From contig JAZUCL010000011.1 in NCBI GenBank assembly GCA_045639125.1, forward strand, positions 124,001 to 188,000: a stretch of 64,000 bases of DNA. Direction: 5' to 3'. Of the stretch, positions 1 through 9,077 are shown piece by piece (position 1 is the first letter of the stretch; each line of letters begins with the position of its first letter). This stretch comes from JAZUCL01 sp045639125 (GTDB taxonomy: Bacteria > Bacillota > Clostridia > Oscillospirales > QAMX01). Position numbers and translations under genes: made by a program. A model generated the notes under the pieces. The model was not told the DNA's origin and did no database searches. It worked only from the letters and a program-made list of their open reading frames with translations.

Positions 1-450
1 AACTATATTAGCCATGGTATTTGTCAAACCTATGATTTTATAGATATTATACAATATTTTCCCTCATTTGTCCAGTACTTTTATGTAAAACAATTGCTTT
101 CTCCGTTGTTATTTTTTATTTCTAAAACAACGACGCATCTCACACTACCATAAATGAATGACAAAAAACGGTCGAAGTGTATCAGTTGCAAAATATATTT
201 TTCAACTGACATACATTAAACAATATGCTTATATATCCATTTTATTTTTGATTGCGCAACTAAATTTGTCACAAGTTTTTAATACCAATTATCCATTATA
301 TTTCTACAATGTTACCATTGATTTTACCACGATAATCTTGTATACTATCATCATCTTCAAACATAGAGAAAATTATTATGGTTTTAGGGATATATTGACT
401 TTATCAAAATGAACTTGTAAATCAGTAAAATTCTGATATGAGGTGTTAAA
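1..450. other. AT-rich intergenic region upstream of the isomerase-like gene
   Basis: No supportable gene. An 84-codon open frame at 158-412 lacks a Shine-Dalgarno site and has low-complexity hydrophobic content, so I leave it out. A possible weak promoter for the next gene is TTGACT at 395-400 with TAAATC at 418-423 (17-nt spacer), followed by a small ATCAG/CTGAT hairpin around 421-437. Confidence 0.5.
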
Positions 451-1389
451 ATGAATTACAATTCGTCTGAAACAAATGATAAAATTGTACTGTACACACC
501 ACCGTTTTTTGAAATCAATTCGTACTTTGAAATGGTTGATTTAGCCGTAAAGTATGGTATTAAAAATCTTGAAACAATTAACGCATTAGAACTTTCTACT
601 CCTGATTTAGATTTTGCAAAGTCACTCAAAAAATATGCTGATGACAAAGGCATTAAAATTGTATGCTCTTCACTTGGAATTAACTTAGTTGGTCAAGACC
701 GCAAAGAAGCAATAAATGCTGCAAAAAAGTATGCACAAGTAGCAGCAATTTTGGGTTCCCCATACTTGCATCACACAATCGCACTTTATTTTGACAAACC
801 TGACGAAGTTTTGATAAATAAAGACATATACTTTCAAAGAGGCATAGAGGCAGTGCAAGAACTTTATGAATACTGCCAACAACTTGGCATTCATACTATT
901 CACGAAGAGCAAGGATATATTTTTAATGGTAAAGATGCCTTTTCTAAGTTCTTTAAGTCAACAAATCTCAACACAGGTGTTGTTGCGGATTTTGGAAATA
1001 TTATGTTTGTAGATGAGAGAATTGAGGACTTTATACCAACTGTTGCCGATAGAATTGCCCATGTCCATCTTAAAGATTATAAGTTTTTTGCTGCAAAGCC
1101 ACAAGATTCAAAAAACATTTCCAAGAATAACGCTAAACTCTTTGGTGCGGAAACTGGCGTTCTTGATTTTAGGACATCGTACGCAGAAACAAAAGGACAT
1201 AATCTGTTACAGGACGCTGAACTTGGTGAAGGTGTAGTTGATTTCAAAACCGCATTTTCTCAACTTAAAAAGTTTAATTACAATGGATATTTTGCGTTTG
1301 AGTGTCCGTGCGTTAAAATGGATACAGAATTTGCAAAGTTTGAAAACAACTTGAGGTTCACTAATAATTGTATTAACAATTATTTATAA
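451..1389 (+). CDS. Sugar phosphate isomerase/epimerase-like TIM-barrel protein
   Basis: A 312-residue protein of the xylose-isomerase-like TIM barrel family (AP endonuclease family 2 fold). The expected divalent-metal ligands can be seen in order: Glu in HEEQGY (about residue 153), Asp in VADFGN (about 180), His in HVHLKD (about 211) and Glu in FECP near the C-terminus. Start: GAGGTG lies 5 nt before the ATG. The gene is monocistronic; a separate promoter precedes proS. The family isomerises or epimerises keto-sugars or inositol derivatives; the substrate cannot be told from sequence. It might belong with the nearby epimerase-like and DapA-like genes in a sugar-acid pathway, but that is only proximity. 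Confidence 0.8.
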   Translation: MNYNSSETNDKIVLYTPPFFEINSYFEMVDLAVKYGIKNLETINALELSTPDLDFAKSLKKYADDKGIKIVCSSLGINLVGQDRKEAINAAKKYAQVAAILGSPYLHHTIALYFDKPDEVLINKDIYFQRGIEAVQELYEYCQQLGIHTIHEEQGYIFNGKDAFSKFFKSTNLNTGVVADFGNIMFVDERIEDFIPTVADRIAHVHLKDYKFFAAKPQDSKNISKNNAKLFGAETGVLDFRTSYAETKGHNLLQDAELGEGVVDFKTAFSQLKKFNYNGYFAFECPCVKMDTEFAKFENNLRFTNNCINNYL

Positions 1390-1465
1390 TCTTAACTATC
1401 ACTATTATCTGTTTGTCAGCCATTATTGTTTTTTGATAAAAACATTCGTTATAAAGCATTTTTCA

Positions 1466-1494
1466 TTGACTTTTTTACCACAATTTGATAAAAT
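1466..1494 (+). promoter_or_regulatory. SigA-type promoter of proS
   Basis: TTGACT at 1466-1471 and TAAAAT at 1489-1494 with a 17-nt spacer, about 50 nt upstream of the proS start. No T-box-like leader fits in the short space, so tRNA-sensing control is unlikely. Confidence 0.6.
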
Positions 1495-1545
1495 AATTTT
1501 CATTCCATTACACTGTAATTTACCCAAGAAAGGATGTATAAATAC

Positions 1546-2985
1546 ATGGCAGACAACAAAAAACTCGTAGAAGCAATTACCCCCATGGACGAGGACTTTG
1601 CCAAATGGTACACAGATATCGTTAAAAAAGCAGAACTTATCGATTATTCCAGCGTAAAGGGTTGTATTATTCTGCGACCTTATGCATACGCAATTTGGGA
1701 GAATATTCAAAAACTTTACGATGCTCGTTTCAAGGAAACCGGACATGAAAACGTATATATGCCAATGTTTATCCCTGAGGGACTTCTCAATAAGGAAAAA
1801 AGCCACGTAGAAGGTTTTGCTCCTGAAGTTGCATGGATTACTCATGGCGGTAGTGAAAAATTACAGGAGCGTATGTGTGTACGTCCCACATCTGAAACAC
1901 TGTTTTGTGAGCATTATGCAAATATTGTCCGTTCATGGCGTGACTTGCCAAAACTATATAATCAGTGGTGTAGTGTTGTACGTTGGGAGAAAACTACACG
2001 TCCTTTCCTTCGCTCTCGTGAATTTTTGTGGCAAGAGGGCCACACTCTTCATGCAACTGCTGAAGAGGCTATGGAAGAAACATTACGTATGCTTGACATC
2101 TATGTGGATGTTGCAGAAAAAGAACTTTGTATTCCCATGATTAAGGGTAGAAAAACTGATAAGGAAAAGTTTGCAGGTGCAGAGGCAACCTATACAATGG
2201 AAGCAATGATGCATGACGGCAAGGCTCTTCAAAGCGGTACATCTCACTACTTCGGTGACGGATTTGCTCGTGCCTTTGAAATTTCATATACTGACAAAAA
2301 CAACGTCCTTGCAACTCCTTTCCAAACTTCATGGGGTGTGTCTACCCGTCTTATCGGTGGTATCATCATGTGCCATGGTGACGATAGCGGTCTTGTACTT
2401 CCTCCTGCCATTGCTCCAATTCAGGCAGTAATCGTGCCTATTGCAATGCACAAAGAGGGTGTGTTGAAAAAAGCAGATGAAATTACAGCACAACTTAAAT
2501 CCGCTGGTATTAGAGTTAAACTTGATTCAAGCGATCAAAGCCCGGGTTGGAAGTTTGCAGAATACGAAATGAAGGGCGTTCCATTGCGTATTGAAATTGG
2601 TCCTCGTGATATTGAGAATAATCAGTGTGTTATCGTTGACCGTATTGAACGTGAAAAAGTTACGGTTTCTCTCGATGAACTTGCAACTTATTTGCCAAAT
2701 GCCCTTAAAAACTTTGCAACCAAACTCTATAACAAGGCTCTTGAAAATCGTGAAACTCACACATATACTGCTAAAACGCTTGATGAAATGATCACTCTTT
2801 CTCAAACAAAGCCCGGATTTATTAAATCCATGTGGTGTGGCGACGAGGAGTGTGAATTGAAGGTCAAAGAACTTACAGGTATGCCTTCACGTTGTATGCC
2901 ATTTGAGCAAGAGCAGATAAGTGACGTATGTCCCATCTGCGGAAAACCTGCAAAACACATGATCTATTGGGCAATTTCCTACTAA
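1546..2985 (+). CDS. proS: Prolyl-tRNA synthetase, archaeal/eukaryal-type (ProS type 3)
   Basis: Class II aminoacyl-tRNA synthetase charging tRNA-Pro in the cytoplasm. About 479 residues. Visible motifs: RPTSETLFC, motif 2 with RWEKTTRPFLRSREFLWQEG, and motif 3 around GGIIMCHGDDSGLVLP. The anticodon-binding domain follows (HKEGVLKKADEI onward). The C-terminal zinc-type domain has Cys pairs at CGDEEC and CPICGKP and ends in the aromatic IYWAISY. The short length and absence of the INS editing insertion mark the archaeal/eukaryal-type enzyme rather than the roughly 570-residue bacterial type. I choose the ATG at 1546 because AAGAAAGGA precedes it by about 11 nt; the in-frame ATG at 1534 lies inside that site. 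Confidence 0.95.
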   Translation: MADNKKLVEAITPMDEDFAKWYTDIVKKAELIDYSSVKGCIILRPYAYAIWENIQKLYDARFKETGHENVYMPMFIPEGLLNKEKSHVEGFAPEVAWITHGGSEKLQERMCVRPTSETLFCEHYANIVRSWRDLPKLYNQWCSVVRWEKTTRPFLRSREFLWQEGHTLHATAEEAMEETLRMLDIYVDVAEKELCIPMIKGRKTDKEKFAGAEATYTMEAMMHDGKALQSGTSHYFGDGFARAFEISYTDKNNVLATPFQTSWGVSTRLIGGIIMCHGDDSGLVLPPAIAPIQAVIVPIAMHKEGVLKKADEITAQLKSAGIRVKLDSSDQSPGWKFAEYEMKGVPLRIEIGPRDIENNQCVIVDRIEREKVTVSLDELATYLPNALKNFATKLYNKALENRETHTYTAKTLDEMITLSQTKPGFIKSMWCGDEECELKVKELTGMPSRCMPFEQEQISDVCPICGKPAKHMIYWAISY

Positions 2986-3358
2986 AATAAGAAAAATTTT
3001 CAAAACTATTTAATAAACATTAAAATACCCTCTTGCCATTTTAACGACAAGAGGGTATAATAGTATATGTATGGGTTAAGTGGCAGAAATTGTCATTGGC
3101 GAATTAGAATGAAACCGCCTTTTAGTTTTCTATTCTTTTCCCTTACGTCCCATAATCTACTGTTTTGTGTACTACTCCTATTTGCATTCTTTGTCATTTG
3201 ATTTAATAAAGTTTTAGATATGTCAACTTGACCTATTCAAACTTGAACAGAATCCAAAAGGCAAATAAGATATTCGAAAAGTAGAAGTAAACATAAATCG
3301 GCAGTGCTATAATAAAGCCATAAAAGACGGCTTCTCAATTTTAAGGAGGAAAACTACT
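2986..3358. other. Intergenic region with hairpin and -10 element
   Basis: 373 nt without a gene. It holds the proS hairpin (3026-3057, listed separately) and, 40-50 nt before the next gene, a TATAAT at 3309-3314 that could be its -10 box; no good -35 is seen at the usual distance. Nothing else recognised. Confidence 0.5.
3026..3057 (+). terminator. Hairpin downstream of proS
   Basis: Arms TACCCTCTTG (3026-3035) and CAAGAGGGTA (3048-3057), 10 bp with a 12-nt loop. The + strand U-tract is poor (TAATAG), so it may act as an imperfect terminator or mRNA end protector. Confidence 0.55.
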
Positions 3359-4375
3359 ATGTGGACAGAGGCAAAACTCGACAAAATGTTGGCTAGTCCT
3401 TCCACCGCACTCATTGAAGACATGAAGAAAATCAATGGTGATATTATCATTCTTGGTGCAGGCGGCAAAATGGGGCCAACCTTATGTATCCTGGCAAAGA
3501 ACGCAATCAAAGAAGCAGGCATTGACAAGAAAGTGTATGCTGTTTCTCGTTTCAGTGATCCTATAGCAACTAAGTTGCTTCAAGACGAGGGTGTTATTAC
3601 TATCTCAGCAGACCTTCTTGAGCATGGTGCACTTGATAAGTTGCCTGATGTAGAAAATGTTATCTTCATGGCAGGCAGAAAGTTCGGCACAAACGGCCAA
3701 GAGCCTTATACATGGTCCATGAACGCATGGCTCCCCTCTCTCGTTGCAGAGCGTTACAAAGATTCAAATATCGTAGCATTCTCCAGTGGTAATCTTTATC
3801 CCATTGTACCTGCTTGTTCAGGCGGTGTTACTGAGGAAGTTAATCCCCTGCCCACAGGTGAATATCCTCAATCTGTTCTCGCTCGTGAGCGTTGCTTTGA
3901 GTATGGTTCACTTCAGTACGGTACTAAGGTTTTGATCTATCGCTTAAACTATGCTATTGACCTTCGTTACGGTGTGCTTTACGACATTGCAAGTAAGGTA
4001 TACGCAGGTGAAGAACTCTCTATTTCCAACTCCTGCTTCAACTGTATTTGGCAGGGCGATGCAAACGAAATTGCTATCCGTTCTTTGCTCCATACATCAA
4101 GTCCTGCGGCTAAACTTAATGTAACAGGTCCTGAAACAGTATCTGTCCGTTATGCTGCAACTGAATTTGGTAAGTTGTTTGGTAAAGAGCCTATCCTTAC
4201 AGGCGAAGAACTTAACGATGCGTACCTGTCCAACGCAGGTGAATGTTTTGATTTGTTTGGCTATCCTTCCGTTTGTCTCAAGCAAATGATCAAGTGGCAG
4301 GCAGAGTGGATTATGTCCGGCGGACGTATCCTTAATAAGCCTACTCACTTTGAAGAACGCAAGGGTAAGTATTAA
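3359..4375 (+). CDS. NAD-dependent epimerase/dehydratase-like protein with altered YxxxK
   Basis: A 338-residue extended SDR-type protein. The Rossmann nucleotide-binding loop is seen as ILGAGGKMGP near residue 31, and the catalytic-Ser region as AFSSGNLYP near 140. The active-site Tyr region reads GEYPQSVLARE, so the Lys of the usual YxxxK(L/A)AxE pattern is replaced by Val. The fold is clear but classical short-chain dehydrogenase chemistry is doubtful. TTAAGGAGG lies 7 nt before the ATG. First gene of an apparent operon with a DapA-like aldolase and glutamate dehydrogenase, ending at the terminator near 6800. This suggests metabolism of a sugar acid or amino-acid-like compound; the substrate is unknown. 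Confidence 0.8.
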   Translation: MWTEAKLDKMLASPSTALIEDMKKINGDIIILGAGGKMGPTLCILAKNAIKEAGIDKKVYAVSRFSDPIATKLLQDEGVITISADLLEHGALDKLPDVENVIFMAGRKFGTNGQEPYTWSMNAWLPSLVAERYKDSNIVAFSSGNLYPIVPACSGGVTEEVNPLPTGEYPQSVLARERCFEYGSLQYGTKVLIYRLNYAIDLRYGVLYDIASKVYAGEELSISNSCFNCIWQGDANEIAIRSLLHTSSPAAKLNVTGPETVSVRYAATEFGKLFGKEPILTGEELNDAYLSNAGECFDLFGYPSVCLKQMIKWQAEWIMSGGRILNKPTHFEERKGKY

Positions 4376-4406
4376 TTTGTAAACATAAATAAAGAGGTAT
4401 AATAAT

Positions 4407-5468
4407 ATGATGAGAGAAGAAGCAAGAAAACAGTTAGCAGAAGGTACTGTTATCCCAGCATTTCCCCTTACTCTTAATGAAGACAGAACTCACAATGAAC
4501 GCCGGCAAAGAGCCCTTATCCGTTATTACTTAGATTCTGGCGTTGGCGGTCTTGCAGTTGCAGTACATACAACCCAGTTTGAAATCCGTGATCCTGAAAT
4601 AAATCTTTTAGAGCCCGTTCTTCGTATTGGTGCGGAAGAAGCAGATGCATACGAGAAAAAGACTGGCAAAACTATCATTAAAGTTGCTGGTTGTTGCGGT
4701 CCCATTGAGCAGGCTGTAAAGGAAGCAACTCTTGCTCGTGACTTAGGTTATGATGCAGTTTTGCTTAGCACAGGTGGTCTTAACAGTTTTTCTGAAGATT
4801 ACCTTATTGAGCGTGCAGAAACGATTGCAAAGATTATGCCTGTTATTGGTTTTTATCTTCAGACAGCAGTTGGCGGTCGTCACTTTACATATAACTACTG
4901 GTCACGCCTTGCCGAGATTGACAACGTAGTTGCTATTAAAGCGGCTCCCTTTAACCGCTACTTCTCCCTTGACGTTGTACGTGCTGTTGCTCTTAGTTCC
5001 CGTTGTGATGAGATTGCTCTCTACACAGGCAATGACGACAACATTGTTAACGACCTTCTTACTACATACCGTTTCACAGATGACAACGGCATTGTTCATG
5101 AGAAAAAGTTTGTTGGTGGTCTGCTCGGTCACTGGTCCATGTGGACAAAGTCTGTTGTTGATATGTACAGCGAACTTCGTAAGTACTCAGAGATGGATCA
5201 GATTCCACGTTCTCTACTTACTCTTAATATTGAAGTTACCGACTGTAACGCAGCGTTCTTCGATGCAGCAAATGATTTTGCTGGTTGTATTCCCGGTGTT
5301 CACGAGGTATTACGCCGTCAGGGCTTGATGGATGGCACATGGTGCTTAAATCCTGACGAAGTTCTCTCTCCTGGACAATCAGAGGAAATTGACCGTGTAT
5401 ATAAAATGTATCCACATCTCAACGATGATGCATTTGTCAAGGAAAATCTTTCTAAGTGGCTTGACTAA
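4407..5468 (+). CDS. Dihydrodipicolinate synthase (DapA) family lyase/aldolase
   Basis: A 353-residue class I aldolase of the DapA/N-acetylneuraminate lyase family, longer than DapA itself (about 290). The Schiff-base Lys is expected in VVAIKAAPF (about residue 175) and the catalytic Tyr in IGFYLQTA (about 150). The N-terminal region FPLTLNEDRTHNERRQRAL fits the opening strand of the barrel. RBS AAAGAGGT lies 9 nt before the ATG at 4407. It sits 31 nt after the epimerase-like gene and 32 nt before gdhA, so co-transcription is likely. True DapA is unlikely from context and length; a keto-deoxy sugar acid or hydroxy-oxo acid aldolase is more plausible, but the substrate is unknown. Confidence 0.8.
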   Translation: MMREEARKQLAEGTVIPAFPLTLNEDRTHNERRQRALIRYYLDSGVGGLAVAVHTTQFEIRDPEINLLEPVLRIGAEEADAYEKKTGKTIIKVAGCCGPIEQAVKEATLARDLGYDAVLLSTGGLNSFSEDYLIERAETIAKIMPVIGFYLQTAVGGRHFTYNYWSRLAEIDNVVAIKAAPFNRYFSLDVVRAVALSSRCDEIALYTGNDDNIVNDLLTTYRFTDDNGIVHEKKFVGGLLGHWSMWTKSVVDMYSELRKYSEMDQIPRSLLTLNIEVTDCNAAFFDAANDFAGCIPGVHEVLRRQGLMDGTWCLNPDEVLSPGQSEEIDRVYKMYPHLNDDAFVKENLSKWLD

Positions 5469-5500
5469 TTCTTTAATTATTGCAAGGAGGCTTTTTTATC

Positions 5501-6766
5501 ATGTCAGCAACAAACTACAACCCTTATGAAAACATGCTTAGTGTGCTTGAAACAGCAGCAGGAATGCTTGGTCTTGAGCACAACGAGTATGAGGCCCTTA
5601 AGTACCCTGAGCGTGAACTTAAGGTAAATGTGCCTGTAAAAATGGATGACGGCTCTATCCGTATGTTCGAAGGTTATCGTATCCAGCATTCCTCCTCAAG
5701 AGGTCCTTGTAAGGGCGGTATTCGTTTCCATCAGGACGTAAATCTTGACGAAGTAAAGGCATTGGCTGCATGGATGTCTCTTAAGTGTGCAGTTGCAAAT
5801 ATTCCCTACGGCGGTGCAAAAGGTGCTGTCAAGGTTGACCCTACTACCATTTCTAAAGGTGAACTTGAAAGACTAACTCGTAGATATACTTCTATGATTC
5901 TCCCCCTTATTGGTCCTCATAGAGATATTCCTGCTCCTGACGTTGGTTCAAACCCTGAGATGATGGGTTGGATCATGGATACATACAGTATGTTTAATGG
6001 CTATTCCATTCCCGGCGTTGTTACAGGCAAGCCAATTGAAGTTGGCGGTTCTCTCGGTCGTGGCGAAGCAACAGGTCGTGGCGTTATGATTGTTGCTCGT
6101 GAAGTAATGAAGCGTTTTGGCAAGGAACTTAAAGGCCTTCGTGTTGCAGTTCAGGGCATGGGCAATGTTGGTGGTACCGCTGCAAAACTCCTTTATAATG
6201 CAGGCTGTAAGGTAATTGCTGTTAGTGACGTATCCGGTGGCCTTATGTGTGATGACGGTCTTGATATGGATATGATTTTTGAGCACACTTCTCAACGTAA
6301 ACTTCTTAGCGAGTTGAATATTGAGGGTACTAAGATGAAGCGTATCTCCGGTACTGATGTACTCATTCAGGATGTTGAACTTCTCGTCCCTGCTGCTCTT
6401 GAAAATCAGTTGACTGCAGCAAATGCAGCCAACGTTAAGGCTCGTGTTATTGTTGAGGGTGCTAACGGTCCTACTACTGTTGAGGCTGACGAAATCTTCA
6501 AGAAGATGGGCAAGACTGTCGTTCCCGATATTCTTGCTAACTCCGGTGGTGTTATCGTTTCCTACTTCGAGTGGGTGCAGAACACTCAGAGCATCACATG
6601 GGATGAATCCGATGTCAACGAAGCACTCGAAAAGAAGATGGTTAGTGCATTCAAGGAAGTTGCTGACAAGGCAGCGGAACACAATTCCACTCTTCGCCTT
6701 GGTGCTAATATGGTTGCACTTGAGAGACTCGTTAAAGCGAAGAAAATCCGTGGTATTTTCCCGTAA
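5501..6766 (+). CDS. gdhA: Glutamate dehydrogenase (Glu/Leu/Phe/Val dehydrogenase family)
   Basis: Oxidative deamination of glutamate to 2-oxoglutarate and ammonia, or the reverse, with NAD(P). The 421-residue chain carries the substrate-binding segments PCKGGIRFHQDVN and IPYGGAKGAVKVDP with their catalytic/substrate lysines, then the dinucleotide-binding GMGNVGGTAAKLL and AVSDVSGG. The length matches hexameric bacterial GDHs of about 420 residues. Start is the ATG at 5501: GCAAGGAGG ends 10 nt upstream. Third gene of the operon with the epimerase-like and DapA-like genes, closed by a strong terminator. In anaerobes this enzyme links amino-acid fermentation with nitrogen assimilation; its cofactor preference cannot be settled here. 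Confidence 0.93.
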   Translation: MSATNYNPYENMLSVLETAAGMLGLEHNEYEALKYPERELKVNVPVKMDDGSIRMFEGYRIQHSSSRGPCKGGIRFHQDVNLDEVKALAAWMSLKCAVANIPYGGAKGAVKVDPTTISKGELERLTRRYTSMILPLIGPHRDIPAPDVGSNPEMMGWIMDTYSMFNGYSIPGVVTGKPIEVGGSLGRGEATGRGVMIVAREVMKRFGKELKGLRVAVQGMGNVGGTAAKLLYNAGCKVIAVSDVSGGLMCDDGLDMDMIFEHTSQRKLLSELNIEGTKMKRISGTDVLIQDVELLVPAALENQLTAANAANVKARVIVEGANGPTTVEADEIFKKMGKTVVPDILANSGGVIVSYFEWVQNTQSITWDESDVNEALEKKMVSAFKEVADKAAEHNSTLRLGANMVALERLVKAKKIRGIFP

Positions 6767-6780
6767 TAGACTATTTTTAA

Positions 6781-6813
6781 TAAGCGGATGGCTTTTCCAT
6801 CCGCTTATTTTTT
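6781..6813 (+). terminator. Rho-independent terminator after gdhA
   Basis: Perfect 11-bp stem (6781-6791 with 6797-6807), loop CTTTT, followed by six Ts. Separates the gdhA operon from the ylxM operon. Confidence 0.92.
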
Positions 6814-6851
6814 CAAAACTAAAAATTTTTGAAATTTTCTCCAAATAGTTC

Positions 6852-6880
6852 TTGACAGAAAACCAAAATAGGTGTATTAT
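6852..6880 (+). promoter_or_regulatory. Strong SigA-type promoter of the ylxM-ffh operon
   Basis: Consensus TTGACA at 6852-6857, 17-nt spacer, TATTAT at 6875-6880. It lies about 73 nt upstream of the ylxM start and rules out the longer reading frame that would begin at the TTG inside the -35 box. Confidence 0.85.
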
Positions 6881-6953
6881 TGTAAAGGTTAGTTACTTTA
6901 CGCAAGTTATTTCCCTTTACAGGCAAGTAAACATGAGCAAGGAGCGACATTAT

Positions 6954-7325
6954 ATGAAAGAAAAACTTATTGAAATGTGCCTTCTGCTTGATGTATACGG
7001 CAAATTATTGACCCCAAAACAACACGATTTAATGGACTTCTATTACAATGAAGACCTTTCTCTTGGTGAGATTGCGGAAAATCTCGGCATCTCCCGTCAA
7101 GGAGTTCGTGACGGACTTGTTCATGCCGAAGAGGCATTACGTGGATATGAGGAGAAGTTGGGACTTATGCATAAGATTGCAGAAGTACGTAACAACTGTT
7201 CTAAAATAAGCCAATTTGCAACAGAAATTTCTCAATACAACAATAAAATTGATACGAAAATTACGGAATGTGCGGAAAAAATACTAAATTTATCCGCCGA
7301 AACCATGTCTAAAATGGAGTTATAA
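6954..7325 (+). CDS. ylxM: YlxM-type HTH protein linked to SRP
   Basis: UPF0122/YlxM family, about 123 residues. It is a sigma-70 region 4-like helix-turn-helix protein: LTPKQHDLMDFYYNEDLSLG followed by EIAENLGISRQGVRDGLVHA. YlxM is a modulator associated with the SRP pathway in Gram-positive bacteria and is typically encoded before ffh, as here. The C-terminal half is less conserved. I use the ATG at 6954 because CAAGGAGCG lies 9 nt upstream; further-upstream codons fall in the promoter. The stop is 2 nt from the ffh start, and the ffh Shine-Dalgarno lies within ylxM, suggesting translational coupling. Confidence 0.9.
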   Translation: MKEKLIEMCLLLDVYGKLLTPKQHDLMDFYYNEDLSLGEIAENLGISRQGVRDGLVHAEEALRGYEEKLGLMHKIAEVRNNCSKISQFATEISQYNNKIDTKITECAEKILNLSAETMSKMEL

Positions 7326-7327
7326 TT

Positions 7328-8710
7328 ATGGCATTTGAGAGCCTATCCGAAAAACTGTCTGCCGTATTCAAGAACCTCAGAAGTAAAGGCAGATTAACTG
7401 AATCAGACATCAAAGAGGTAATGCGTGAAATACGCTTGGCTTTGCTTGAAGCCGATGTCAGTTACAAAGTCGCTAAGGATTTTATCGCCGCTGTATCGGC
7501 AAAATCCGTTGGTAGTGACGTGTTAGAGAGTTTGACTCCTGGTCAGCAGGTAATAAAAATAGTCAACGAAGAGTTGATTGCCCTTATGGGCGGTACAAAC
7601 TCAAAACTAAATATTAACTCAAAACCACCAACAGTCGTAATGCTTGTGGGTTTGCAAGGTGCAGGTAAGACTACAAACGGCACAAAACTTGCGTCCCTTT
7701 ACAAAAAGCAACACCACAAACGTCCTTTGATGGTCGCTTGTGACGTATACCGCCCTGCTGCTATTTCGCAACTTCAAATTGTCGGACAGCAGGTTGATAT
7801 TCCTGTATTTGAGATGGGACAAGGAGATCCTGTTGAGATTGCAAAAGCAGGTATCGAGCATGCAAAACGTCATGGTAACGATATTGTATTTATTGATACG
7901 GCAGGTCGTTTGCACATAGATACACAACTTATGAGTGAGTTGCAAGCAATCAAAGAGGCTGTCGTTCCTGACGAAATTCTTCTTGTTGTAGATGCAATGA
8001 CGGGTCAAGACGCAGTCAATGCGGCAAGTGCATTTGATGACGCACTGGGTATTGACGGTGTTCTTATGACAAAACTTGACGGCGATGCAAGAGGCGGTGC
8101 GGCATTAAGTATTCGTGCTGTAACCGGAAAGCCGATTAAGTTTGTTGGCGTTGGTGAAAAACTTGACTCGGTTGAGTTGTTCCACCCTGAACGTATGGCA
8201 TCAAGAATACTTGGTATGGGTGACGTGCTGACTCTTATTGAAAAGGCACAGATATCATTTGATGAGAAGAAAGCCGAAGAACTTGAAAAGAAACTTCGAT
8301 CTTCATCACTTGACTTAAACGACTATCTCGATCAGATTAAGCAAATGCAGAATATGGGTTCTATGCAAGATATTCTTGGCATGATTCCAGGCATAAAACC
8401 AGGTGCATTAAAGAACGTACAGGTTGATGAGCGTCAATTTAAGCGTCTTGAGGCTATTATTACGTCTATGACACCAAAGGAAAGAGAAAATCCATCTGTT
8501 ATCAATTTTAGTCGTAAAAAGCGTATTGCTGCCGGTTGCGGACAAAAAGTTGAAGATGTCAACAAACTCTTAAAGCAGTTTGAGATGCTTCAAACTATGA
8601 CAAAGCAACTTTCAGGCGGTAAATTCAAAGGAATGCCAAACTTCATGCCAAAGGGTGGCTTTGGCGGTGGTAAGCGTAAAGGTGGCAAACGCTTTGGACT
8701 CCCCTTTTAA
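7328..8710 (+). CDS. ffh: Signal recognition particle GTPase Ffh
   Basis: Cytoplasmic SRP54 GTPase that binds signal sequences and 4.5S/6S-like RNA and delivers ribosomes to FtsY. 460 residues in the order N domain (1-85), G domain (about 95-300) and Met-rich M domain. Motifs: P-loop GLQGAGKTTNG (an Asn stands where Thr or another residue is usual in the downstream position), DVYRPAA, DTAGR, TKLDGDARGG. The M domain shows GCGQKVEDVNKLLKQFEMLQ and a Gly/Lys-rich tail. GGAG of ylxM is about 8 nt before the ATG. Confidence 0.97.
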   Translation: MAFESLSEKLSAVFKNLRSKGRLTESDIKEVMREIRLALLEADVSYKVAKDFIAAVSAKSVGSDVLESLTPGQQVIKIVNEELIALMGGTNSKLNINSKPPTVVMLVGLQGAGKTTNGTKLASLYKKQHHKRPLMVACDVYRPAAISQLQIVGQQVDIPVFEMGQGDPVEIAKAGIEHAKRHGNDIVFIDTAGRLHIDTQLMSELQAIKEAVVPDEILLVVDAMTGQDAVNAASAFDDALGIDGVLMTKLDGDARGGAALSIRAVTGKPIKFVGVGEKLDSVELFHPERMASRILGMGDVLTLIEKAQISFDEKKAEELEKKLRSSSLDLNDYLDQIKQMQNMGSMQDILGMIPGIKPGALKNVQVDERQFKRLEAIITSMTPKERENPSVINFSRKKRIAAGCGQKVEDVNKLLKQFEMLQTMTKQLSGGKFKGMPNFMPKGGFGGGKRKGGKRFGLPF

Positions 8711-8768
8711 TATTTGCTGTTAACTTAAGTGTTAATATATACCAAAGTTTATGGAGGTGAAATGTAAC

Positions 8769-9008
8769 ATGGTAAAGATCAGACTTCGCAGAGTTGGTGC
8801 AAAGAAGGCTCCTTTCTACAGAGTAGTAGTTGCTGACTCCCGTTATCCTCGTAACGGTCGTTTTATTGAAGAGATTGGCACATACAACCCCCTTGTAGAG
8901 CCGTCTCAGATCAACATTGACGGCGATCGTGCAAAGGATTGGATGTCCAAGGGTGCACAGCCCACAGATACCGTTAAGGTGCTTCTCAAAAAGGCAGGCA
9001 TCTGCTAA
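8769..9008 (+). CDS. rpsP: 30S ribosomal protein S16
   Basis: 79 residues beginning MVKIRLRRVGAKKAPFYRVV, the standard S16 N-terminus, with the family's SRYPRNGRFIEEIGTYNPL segment following. S16 is needed for 30S assembly. The start at 8769 is chosen over an in-frame upstream codon because GGAGGTG lies 10 nt upstream. It follows ffh by 58 nt, the conserved ffh-rpsP order. Confidence 0.97.
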   Translation: MVKIRLRRVGAKKAPFYRVVVADSRYPRNGRFIEEIGTYNPLVEPSQINIDGDRAKDWMSKGAQPTDTVKVLLKKAGIC

Positions 9009-9028
9009 TTAGTTTGTGCAACAACACC

Positions 9029-9062
9029 CATACTACCCTATCGGCTTGACCGTTTGGGTATG
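9029..9062 (+). other. Intercistronic hairpin between rpsP and khpA
   Basis: CATAC/GTATG outer stem with ACCC/GGGT and an internal CGG/CCG pairing, ending just before the khpA Shine-Dalgarno. No U-tract, so not a terminator. It may protect or separate the rpsP message or modulate khpA translation. Confidence 0.45.
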
Positions 9063-9077
9063 AAGAGGCGAAATGAA

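Noticed and set aside
158..412. 84-codon open frame at the left end
   Set aside because: No ribosome-binding site, very AT-rich low-complexity translation, no recognisable family.
1390..1545. T-box leader for proS
   Set aside because: The promoter lies only about 50 nt upstream of the start codon, too short for a T-box, and no T-box consensus is present.
5948..6844. 298-codon open frame antisense to gdhA
   Set aside because: Runs against a clearly conserved gene and has Thr/Asn/His-rich nonsense composition; a shadow frame caused by codon bias.
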